The notes under the pieces: generated by a model
Told to the model about the DNA's origin: nothing
What the model saw: only the letters and a program-made list of their open reading frames with translations
Database searches by the model: none
DNA from: Nicotiana tabacum
Taxonomy: Eukaryota > Streptophyta > Magnoliopsida > Solanales > Solanaceae
Direction: 5' to 3'
Assembly: GCF_000715075.1 (NCBI RefSeq)
Contig: NC_134082.1
Span: forward strand, 60,723,466-60,787,465
DNA: 64,000 bases
Shown: positions 11,507 to 21,904 of the stretch, piece after piece
Position numbering within the stretch: position 1 is the first letter of the stretch
How the letters are laid out: each line of letters starts with the position of its first letter
Position numbers and translations under genes: made by a program

Positions 11507-11990
11507 ATTCCCAATTATTTGCAACAACACCCAATCCAAACAAATAATAATTTTTGAAAACCCAAATTCGAATTCAAAGCTTCAAAGCTTTTTAATGGCT
11601 GTCAATGGTAGAATTGTTGTTCTCTTTTCCTTTCCTCTTATATTACTGAAATTTGGGATTGAGAGATAGAGAGAGACGCATAGAGAATTCTCAATTTTTT
11701 GCAACAACATCCAATCCAAACAAACAATGTCTTTTGAAAGCCCAAATTTGAATTTAAAGCTTCAAAACTTTTTAATGGTTGTCAATGGTGGAGGGTTATA
11801 GAATTGTTGTTCTCTTTTCCTTTCCTCTTATATTACTGAAATTTGGGATTGAGAGATAGAGAGAGACGCATAGAGAATTCTCAATTTTTTGCAACAACAT
11901 CCAATCCAAACAAACAATGTCTTTTGAAAGCCCAAATTTGAATTTAAAGCTTCAAAACTTTTTAATGGTTGTCAATGGTGGAGGGTTATA
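11507..11990. repeat. Tandem 190-bp repeat in the right arm of the foldback element
   Basis: Two copies start TCAATTTTTTGCAACAACATCC at 11691 and 11881, exactly 190 bp apart and almost identical; a more diverged copy precedes them from about 11507. The left arm has its own roughly 180-bp duplication (the CCATTAAAAAGCTTTGA blocks at 10024 and 10204). The arms therefore differ in copy number. Confidence 0.8.
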
Positions 11991-12435
11991 GATTTTTTCT
12001 AGTTTTAGAAGAGGAAATCGTGGGTGATTGAAGAGGAAATCGTGGGGTGTGGTTTGATACGTGAGTGAGGTGGTGAGATTTGGAGAGAGAAACTTGGGGG
12101 AGTGAGAATATACGGTTGAGTAAAATTAGGAGACTAATTAATACCATTAAAATCCTAAAATGGTACATAAATGGTAATTAGGTATATAGAAGGTAATTAT
12201 ATTAAAAATTAAGCATGGAGGATAATACAGTTTACTATATGGCATAGGAATATAAAAATTCCTTTTAATAACTATTCCTAACGTGTACCATAAATTGATA
12301 TAGTAACATTATTCTTTTATAAATTGAAAAGGTCATAAAAATTTAGGAAATTTTTAGGAATTCTTATTTAATTCAAATCGCGAAGCATGTCGTAAATAAA
12401 ATTTGACTTAAATTTAAAATCCTAAATATTAGGAA

Positions 12436-14691
12436 TATAACGACCCGACCGGTCGTTTTGAGCTCTAACATGTTGTTCAGCGATTTGAGGCCCTGAGTAG
12501 CTTCACTTCATGTATTATGACTTGTACGTGTGGTCGAAATTGAATTCTAGGAAGTTCAGAGTTGATTCATAAGGAAATTCTCAATTCGGAAGCTTTTAAG
12601 TTGGAAGAATTGACTAGGGTTTGACTTTTGAATAAACGATATCGGAATCGAGATTTGAAGGTTCCAATAGGCTCGTACGATGATTTCGGACTTGGACATA
12701 TGTTCGTGTTGAGTATCGGTGGTCCGGGAGCATTTCGGCGCTTATTTCGGAAAGTTGTCATTTTGAAAGTTTTAGAAATTCCTATGTTTGACTTGAAGTG
12801 GACTTTGATGTTATCGATGTCTGTTTGGGATTTCAAGCCTTGGAATAGGTTTGTATTGTGTTTTATGACTTGTGCGTAAAGTCTGGCGTCATTCTGGGAT
12901 GTTTAAGTATGAATCCGACACGTTCGTCAAAGTTTGAAAGTTTAAAGAAAAGTTTTAATTGTCGATTCATAGTTTTGATATTGTTAGATGTGATTTGAGG
13001 CAATGACTAAGTCCGTATCGTATTTTAGGACTTATTGGTATGGATGGATGGGGTCCCGAGAATCTCGGGTGTGAATCAGATCGAGTTTTGTACTTAAGGA
13101 ATTGTTGATGCCTAAGGCTTCTGGTGTGATCGCACCTGTGAGGTTATGGCCGCATGTGCGAGACCACAGAAGCGGCCCAAGGGTCGTAGAAGCAATTGGG
13201 ATTGAGACTGGTTGGATTCGCAGGTGCGAGGAATTTACCGCACATGCGGGCTCGCAAATGCAGGCGGAGGAGCGCAGAAGCGAAATTAGTCTGGGGCTGG
13301 AAGATCGAAGGTGCAGAGGTTGTAGTGCACCTACGGAGCCGCAGGTGCTGTCATAGGCACGTAGGTACGGAGTTCTGCTCGAGCTGGGAGTCTGCAAAAG
13401 TGGGTGATTTTCGCAGAAGTAGATGTGCATCTGCGGTTGAATGTCCGTAGAAACAGAAAGTTGGCCCCTGAGAGGAAGTCACATCTGCGAGGTAGCTTCC
13501 GCAGAAGCGCAAGGAGTTCTGCAGGTGCGGAAAAATTGACTGGGCAAAATATATGCTAGCCAAAATGGGGTTTGCTCATTTCAATCTCATTTCTCTCTCT
13601 TGGAGCCGCTTTAGGTGATTTTTGAGAGCTATTTCATCCACGTCTTGGGGGTAAGTGTTTCTAAATCACTTTTGATTACATTTGATGATCACATGTGGAA
13701 TTTTAACACGAAAGTTGGTGGAAATTTTGGCATTTGCTATTTTTGCATTTTGACAACGAAATTTGACTTGGAATTAGTAATAAATTATATATTTGAGTTC
13801 GTGGTATTGAGGATAATGTGTATCTTTGAATTTTTTTGAAATCCGAGCACGTGGGATTGAGGGTTGACTTTTCAAGCGAAGTTGAGAATTATCATAAATT
13901 GATTAATTATGAGTATTAGAGTATATTTTTATTGGTTTGCATATTATTTGACTAGTTTCAGATCGATGAACATCGGTTTGAGGTGTTAGAGAGGCGTTGG
14001 AGCCGGTTATGGAACTTTGAAGCGAGGTAAGTCTCTTATCTAACTTTCTGAGGGGTAATTTAACCCATATGTGATATACTTATCATATGCTATATGTTAT
14101 GGGAGCTACGCACGTATGAGGTGACGTGTTCGTGCGTAGGATAGAGTTCCTGATTATGTTTGGGTAGATTTAAATTCAGGCCATGCTTTAATTGTACTAA
14201 TTGAGTTATTCTTGCCGGTTTAATTACTTTATTTCGCATTACGACCTGAGACTAGACTTGTGTAGAGTAATGGACTTGCTATTTTATAAATTTGATGAGC
14301 TACTTGATTAGCCGTAGAAGTTGTGCTTCCCTTAAGAATTTCTTTTGCGTTGAGTGTATTCATCGAAAAGTTTTCTTAAATTTCATAACTCACATGTATA
14401 TTCGTGAGTGGGTTCAAGTACCCGTTACAGCTTTTTATTCTTACGGGATCGGGTCGTTCGCCTCGGTAGGATTATGTATCACACTCTTATGGGATCTGGC
14501 CGTTCGCTTTGACAGTATCATGTAGTGGGGTCAAGGACCCGTTAAGATTATCGGGAACCGTACTCAACATCTAATAAGATTCATGATTTTAAAAATACTA
14601 AAATGAATAATTAACTGATAGTTCACAGTTGGCTTGCCTAACGGCGACGTTGGGCGCCATCACAACCTATTGTGGATTTTGGGTTGTGACA
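12436..14691 (+). repeat. Element A 5' LTR
   Basis: 2256 bp, about 850 bp shorter than the reconstructed 3' LTR because the part matching about 20760-21600 is missing. It has a terminal hairpin ACGACC/GGTCGT (12440-12456) and a CpG-rich block of GCAGAAGCG and GCAGGTGCG words at about 13120-13540. Open frames in this block are by-products of base composition. Confidence 0.85.
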
Positions 14692-14694
14692 GCT

Positions 14695-14711
14695 TGGTAT
14701 TAGAGCACTAG
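14695..14711 (+). other. Element A primer-binding site
   Basis: TGGTATTAGAGCACTAG begins three bases after the LTR end. It matches the plant initiator tRNA-Met primer site TGGTATCAGAGC with one change (C to T). Confidence 0.85.
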
Positions 14712-17700
14712 GTTCACTTAGGTCTCACGAGTCATGAGCAAGTCTAGTAGAGTCTTATGGATCGGTATGGAGATGTCTCTACTTATCTTCGAGAGGCTAT
14801 AGGGCTGTTAGGAGCACTTCCCTTCTTGATTCCCCATCGTGTAATTTTATTCCATTGAAGCTTATGCCTTCATTTCCTCCCTACTCATTCTTATACGGTG
14901 TTGAGCGCTTGTTATCAATTGGTCATCAAGGAGTTGTAATGGTACTGCAGATATGGTGCAAGATGTTTCTCCCTGCGTATTTGAGTGGGCTATTACCGTC
15001 GCCTTATGGAGAAGTGTTCTGTCATTTCAACCTAGTGTTGGTGTTGCCTACGGTCGAGATTTGATTTTTTTAATTTGGTGGAATTCTTGTTAATATTGAG
15101 GTATCGCCGTCCTTGATTGAATACATTGAGGCTCATCGGCATGTTGGTCTTCATTTTTTTGCCTCTAGGCATGGTGTTGTGAGATGGAACCTAAGAGGAA
15201 GTTATCATGGATGGTTGTGTTTTACGACTTCAGGATCAAATTGGCATTTCCAGTGTCGATGGTTGGAGATGATCTCTAAGGTGGTTTCTATGCTTATGAA
15301 TTTTGAATGTGACGAGAAGGGCTTGATTGGAATGTAGGAAAAAGTGAAGTATTCGATCATTGTCTTGGATACAATACGACTTTGAGTTTCAAACACGTTG
15401 TTAGACCTTCAGGTGATGTTAATGAATGAAGGGATTCTTATGGCTGGCGAATCAGTGTGGACCCAGGGAGGTTAGTTGATTTCATAATGGATATAACTAT
15501 ATCAATGGCGTTGGAGGAGGTCGATATGAGGTTACACGGGTGGGCTATCTCCTATGAGAAAGTTAGCGGTTGCGTGGTTTTGATGGGGTTCCTACGAAGA
15601 GTTCTACTTTCTGCCTAACATGGGATGCATGTACTGCGGATGTGAGCTTGGATCGCTTGATGAAGATGGTACGACTGTTAGGAGTTCGAGTGTGCAATTG
15701 TGGCTAATAATTCAGGATGTGTTATGATTAATCCAACAAGAACTTTTGAGAAATTTGGCTGAGCAACAGTGTGGGATCATGGTAACTGGGAAGAAGATGT
15801 CGTTGTGGGGTCTGGATCTATATGGTTGTAGCGTAAAGCTAAGTGGGGGAGCCCACCGTCTATGATTGAGTCACATGGTTGTGTTCTTGTATAGTTTCTG
15901 GTTATCTGTGCATTGGTGGATTAGTAATGACCAAGAGGACAAGGTATTTTGGACAAGGAATTTGACGTATATATGTTACATTTCCCCGTATCGATTCACA
16001 TACATGTGCTGGGAATGACTCAGAATTTATGCTTCTTGTGGATGTGATGTGCAAGGAAAAGAATTCATCTGGTTGATTCTTTGGAAATGATCATGTGCTA
16101 GCAGAGCACTAGAGTTTGGTTATATGTTCGGGACCAGGTCAGAGTGGGCGACTCTCAATAATGGTTCTAGTGGGTTGAAGAATTATAGTGCGGCATTTAA
16201 AGATTTTGGGATTCGTTATGTGGCTGAGAACTGGGTTTTGCAACAGAGTATGAAGAATACTTAGGGAATTTCTATGTTATCATCGGGTATATGGTGCAGT
16301 GTTAGAGAAATGGGAGAAAAAACTTCGGATTCGGAGGAGGTCTTTCAGAATGGGTGTATCGGTTGGAGATACTATTGAGTGCATATGGAGGGTATGAGAT
16401 GGCTGATGGATATTGAGAGGATGTGGTCTCGTGATTTGGGTCACTCGGGATGAGTATTATTTGAGGTCCATTATGTGTTTGAATAGAACTATTATTTCAA
16501 AGGCAAGTCAAGAGTAAGTTGGAGAAGTTGAGTCAATTCGTAATGGTTTGAATCAACACAGTTGTGGAAATGATCAGTACTTTCGTTGCGTTAGGGCTAT
16601 ACATGTGATTCACGATTGTGCGTACAGTCATGACAACCCCCGTAATTTGATTGATTTGGAGGTATTTGATTAAGATGGCTTGTTATCTGTAAATGGATCC
16701 CGGAAGAGTTATGGTGGTTTAGACCATAACTTGAGGTTTGATTTTCTACGGTTATGGGAATTTGGTTGCGTGTTGCAATTGTTCTTCTGAAATAAGTGGA
16801 GTGAAAGGGGTTCAAGCCGATGGAGTATTTATTCTACTAGTGGTTCAGTGGTTATGATGAAATTCTTGGACTCTTGCATTGCAGCATGATAGGTGAAGTG
16901 AGCGATATGGAAATTGGGAGTTGAGGATCAAAGTTGCGGTTCAATTTTGGTAAGAATATCACGATCTCGGAGGAGTGGTGGAAGATTTCAGATGTTCAGA
17001 GTATGCTAGCACTGTTTTCGGGCAGCCTGAGGATGGTTTGTTTTATGGAAGAAGTGTTGGATATTGAAATGCGGATGCTTGACTAGCACTATAGAAATAG
17101 CATGGTCGGTGGCCATTAATGCTCAGATTTTACTACCTGGTGCGGATGGTTGTGGGAGTATATCCCATGGGAAGATCGTACAGGTGTGACGTGTTAGTCA
17201 TTCGATTGTTAAATATTGAAATCAGGTATGGAGATTTTGGTACTATCGCCAATGGGAGAGGTGATGACTGAGAAGAGCTCTATTCCTTTGGTTGTGGACG
17301 GTGGGAGTTTGTTCCGGATTTGACGATTGCTCATATGTGTCATGAATATGGTCATTGTGGACCCTTGAAAGGTTATTGGCCCACTACAGGATGATCGAAA
17401 TCGGCTTGAGGTCCGCTAGTAGATCTAATGTAAATGTATGCTCTACATCAGGTCGGATGTGTTCATTCAGCATATCATTGCTTATTGAGAAGTCTTCGGG
17501 TGTTGGATATTATTCATGTGGTCATCTATTCTCTGTAATACTCTATTATGCCATGTAGGTTGTGAGAAGATGACTTGATTATTTGCACATGTGTTGTGAT
17601 CCCGTGTAGATTGTGGTGTTATATGAGCAAGATGGCTCTCTCGATACAGGTCATTTATTGCACCTTAGTCGTGCTTGAGTTTTTGAAGCGCCTGGCGCTA

Positions 17701-18620
17701 TCCGTCTCCCTAGGTCGTATTTATGCACTTGGCATGCTTGTGGTCGATATTCGAGCATGTCGTAGGTATAAGCATTGTGACTCGATGGGTATTTCCATGT
17801 GTGGATCAGGTTGCACGCCGCAGCAGTGAGATGTTGAGTACATTTCCCTGTACTTATTTTTGTATGTTTTGTTTCTCATCTCTGAGAAAGGTTCATAGCA
17901 TCTGTTGGTCGTTTTATTCATTATGCGGGTTGGGTAGTTCTTTGCCAAAGTTCATTCTTCATTATGTGTCATATTCAAGTTGTAGCTTGTTAACGCATTG
18001 ATGGCGACATATGAGATCTAAATCAATATTTGCGGTGACTTATTGCCTGAGCAACTTGTACTAGGTGAGATGAGGTTATTGGACCTGAAATCAGTGGGAT
18101 CAGATTTATGCACGGTATATTAAAGAGAAAATGTCACTATTCAGTTCAGAATGAGGTAACGGTTCATATCAAGCAGAGAAACTCCATGAGTTATTGATTT
18201 GACGGGTGGTTATGGGCTCCTGCACATCTCTTTCATCGCTGCAGTATTGTGAGGGTTGAGATCGGGCTTATATAAGTCATGAGGTATACAACGGGCATCT
18301 GGTTTGTGAATTTGCAGCTATTATAGTCGGAGGATGTTATTATGGACATATGAACTGTGTGCGGCATTATGTGATCTCAGCATGGGTGCATGATCATATT
18401 TGGTACAGTGGGCTGAGATTGTTACGGTGTTCGTACATTGGAATCAGGTCTTATAGAGAATTTCAGATGTTAGAATAAAAGGGAGGATCTTCAGTCTGGC
18501 TCGAGCTAATGTGCTCACGTGGGTTGTGGTGGCACGAGTAGGTGCGCGAGGTCTTAAACAGTGATTTGGTCAACTCCAGAATGGTTCTAGGCACATTTGA
18601 AGACGAACGTATGTTTAAGT

Positions 18621-18629
18621 AGAGGAGAA
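18621..18629 (+). other. Element A polypurine tract
   Basis: AGAGGAGAA sits directly before the 3' LTR, which begins TGTAACGACCC at 18630. Confidence 0.75.
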
Positions 18630-21625
18630 TGTAACGACCCAACTAGTTATTTTGAGCTCTATCACGCCGTTCGCCGGTTTGAGGCCTTGAGTAGCTTCAC
18701 TTCATATATTATGACTTGTACGTGTGGTCGGAATTGAATTCTAGGAAGTTCAGAGTTGATTCGGAAGGAAATTATCAATTCGAAAGCTTTAAGTTGGAAG
18801 AGTTGATTAGGGTTTGACTTTTGAATAAACGACTTCGGAATCAGGATTTGAAGGTTCCAATAGGTTCATATGATGATTTCGGACTTGGGTGTATGTTCGA
18901 TTTGAGTATCGGGTGGTCCGGGAGCATTTCAGCGCTTATTTTGGAAAGTTGGCATTTTGAAAGTTTCAGAAATTCCTAAATTTGACTTGAAGTGGACTTT
19001 GGTGTTATCGGTGTCCATTTGGGATTCCAAGACTTGGAATATTATCATATAGTGATTTATGACTTGTGCGTAAAGTTTGGCATCATTCCAGGATGTTTAA
19101 GTATGAATCAGACACGTTCGTCGAAGTTTGAAAGTTTAAAGAAAGGTTTTGACTGTTGATTCGTAGTTTTGATGTTGTTTGACGTGATTTGAGGCTTCGA
19201 CTAAGTCCGTATCATATTTTAGGACTTATTGGTATGGCTGGATAGGGTCTCGGGGGCCTCAGGTGCAAATCAAATTGGAATCTGATCGAGTTTTGTACTT
19301 AAGGAATTGCTGATGCCTAAGGCTTCTGGTGTGATCGCACCTGTGAGGTTATGGCCGCAGGTGCGAGACCACAGAAGCGGCCTAAGGGTCGTAGAATCAA
19401 TTGGGATTGAGGCTAGTTGGATTCGCAGGTGTGAGGAATTTACCGCACATGCAGGCTTGCAAATGCAGGCAGAGGAGCGCAGAAGCGGAATTGGTCTGGG
19501 GCTGGAAGATCGAAGGTGCAGGGGTTGTAGTGCACCTACGGAGCCGCAAGTGCTATCATGGGCGCGTAGGTGCGGAATTCTGCTCGAGCTAGGAGTCCGC
19601 AGAAGTGGGTGATTTCTACAGAAGCAGATGTGCATCTGCGGTGAATGTCCACAGAAATGGAAAGCTGGCCCCTGAGAGGAAGTCACATCTGCGAGGTAGC
19701 TTCCGCAGAAGTGCAAGGAGTTCCGCAGGTGCGAAAAAATCGACTAGGTAGTATATATGCTATCCTAAATGAGGTTTGCTCAATTCATCTCATTTTTATC
19801 TCTTGGAACCGACTTTGAGGCGATGTTAGAGAGTTATTTCATCCACCTCTTGGGGTAAGTATTTCTAAACCACTTTTGATTACATTTCAAGAACACATAT
19901 GGAATTTTAACATGAAAATTGGTGGAAATTTTGAGATTTGGAAGAAAAACCTATAATTGGTATTTTTGAATTTTGACCATGAAATTGCATATGGAATTTG
20001 TAATAAATTATATATTTGAGCTCGTGATATTATGAGTAATGTTTATCTTCGAAATTTTTTGGAATCCGATCACGTTGACCTGAGGGTTGACTTTGTTGAC
20101 TTTTCGAGCAAAGTTGGGAATTATTATAAATTGATTAATTACGAGTATTAGAGTATATTTTTATTGGTTTGCACATTGTTTGACTAGTTTCGCATCAGTG
20201 GGCATCGGTTTGAGGTGTTAGAGCCGGTTATGGAACTTCAGAGCGAGGTAAGTCTCTTGTCTAACCTTGTGAGGGGGAATTTACCCGTAGGTGCTATACT
20301 TATTATATGCTACATGTCATGGGAGCTACACATGTATGAGGTGACAAGTTTCCGTGTGTATACTAGAGTTCCTGATTATGTCCGGGTCGACTTAGATTCA
20401 TGCCATGCTTTAATTGTACTAATTGAGTTATTCTTGCCAGCTTAATTACTTTATTTCTCGTTACGACCTGAGACTAGACTTGCGTAGAGTAATGGACTCG
20501 TTATTTTAGAAATTTGACGGGCTACTTGATTAGCCGTAGAAGTTGTGCTTCCCTTACGAATTTCTTTCACGTAGTGCTTATTCATCGAAACATTTCCTTA
20601 AATTTCATAACTCACACGTATATTTATGAGTAGGGTCAAGGACCCGTTAAAGCTTCTTATTCTAATGGGATCGGAATATTCGCCTCGGCAGGATTATATA
20701 TCACACTCTTATAGGATCCGTCCATTCGCCTCGGTAGGATATTGTAACACACTCTTATGGGATCGGGTTGTTCGCCTCGGTAGTATCAAGTAGTGGGGTC
20801 ACAGACACATTAAAGCTTCTTATTCTAATGGAATTGGGTCGTTCGCCTCGCAGGATTATGTATCACACTCTTATGTGATCGGGTCGTTTGCCTCGATAGG
20901 ATATTGTAGCACATTTTTATGGGATCGGGCCGCTCGCCTCAGCAGAATCGTGCAAAATACTTGATAAGGAATCCACATACTCATGAATTTTCCTGACTTG
21001 AGATGTGACCATTGATTTGGTATTGACCGTTACTTATTCCATTTGAGGACATATCCGATAATTGAGGAATTTGTGTTCAATGTTTAGCTGTAGAGCATAA
21101 TATTTTCCTAAATTTGTACTCATTGCTTACTTATCATGTTTCATACTTGCTTACTTTATTATATTTGATTTGCTGGACCTCTTGTAAGTGTCAATGTCAA
21201 CCCCTCATCACTACCTCTTCGGGGCTGGGCTAGATACTTATCGGGTATGTGTTAATTTACGTACTCATACTGTACTTATGCACTAAATATGCAGGATTTA
21301 ACAGATTTATTTGGTGGTCATTTGGTCACGTAGACACAACTGCTGAGGGGACTCTATGGTGAGCTGTATTCCATGCTACGATTTGCAGCACACATAGTTT
21401 CCATCATAATTATTTACTTTATCATGTATACCTTGTATTCCAGACAGATGATGTATTGTTATTGTACTTCCTAGTAGATGATCATGTACTTGTGATATCG
21501 GATTTTGGGGTGTTCTAAAATTTGTGTATAGTTGCTTTACATTGACACATTTTTATTTTATATTTCATTTAAATTATACATACCTACAAGTATTTTTTAA
21601 TGCATTGATCTTCCTATCTAATAAG
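18630..21625 (+). repeat. Element A 3' LTR, left part
   Basis: It follows the 5' LTR closely from TGTAACGACCC through the CpG-rich block (about 19320-19735). It then carries several copies of a TATGGGATCGGGTCGTTCGCCTCGG-type unit between about 20640 and 20950. It stops at ATAAG (21621-21625), the target duplication of solo LTR B, and resumes at 40362. Confidence 0.85.
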
Positions 21626-21904
21626 TATAACAAACCGACTGGTTATTTTGCTTTCTAAATCCCCGTTCTCCTAATTAAGACTTTCCGTATATGCTTTTGC
21701 TATTTTATGATTTGCGGGGATGGTTAGTCCGGGTTTGGAAGGGTTCGGGTTGAAATCGGAACACTTAGTTCCTTAATAATAGCTTAAAATGGTTAAGACT
21801 TGAGTCAATATTTTGAGTAAACGATCTCAGAACCGGGATTTGACGGTCCCAATAAGTTCGTACGATAATTTTGGACTTGGAGGTATGCTTAGGTTTCGGA
21901 TGAC

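Larger units (their letters stand above)
9675..12276. mobile_element. Mutator-like (MULE) foldback element with arms of about 0.8-1.0 kb
   Basis: The sequence from about 9696 to 10530 recurs as its reverse complement between about 11258 and 12276. Examples are CCATATAGGAAACTATATTA against CCATATAGTAAACTGTATTA at the outer ends, the CCCACGATTTCCTCTTC blocks, and GTATGAAAGTTGAACAACA at the inner ends. The loop (about 10531-11257) is rich in CTACAAA words. Long terminal inverted repeats with little coding DNA fit a non-autonomous MULE. A 12-bp direct repeat, CCTAACGTGTAC, lies at 9663-9674 and 12277-12288. It may be target-related, but it is longer than the usual 9-11 bp, and about 20 bp on the left separate it from the best TIR match. 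Confidence 0.7.
14692..18629 (+). other. Element A internal region, no coding capacity recognised
   Basis: 3.9 kb between the LTRs with many stops in all frames; the longest open frame is about 92 codons. I see no gag knuckle, protease, RT, RNase H or integrase motif. This fits a LARD-type derivative, or an internal region decayed beyond recognition by eye. Open frames at 15113-15337, 17355-17558 and 17723-18001 are not supported as genes. Confidence 0.6.

Noticed and set aside
13032..13430. Frames in the CpG-rich LTR block (also 19270-19716, 39253-39826, 49751-50224, 57303-57918)
   Set aside because: They arise from low stop-codon density in CpG-rich DNA and occur on both strands of different LTRs, with no protein similarity recognised.
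17723..18001. 92-codon frame in element A internal region
   Set aside because: It overlaps other frames on both strands, has no retroviral motif and no start context worth noting.
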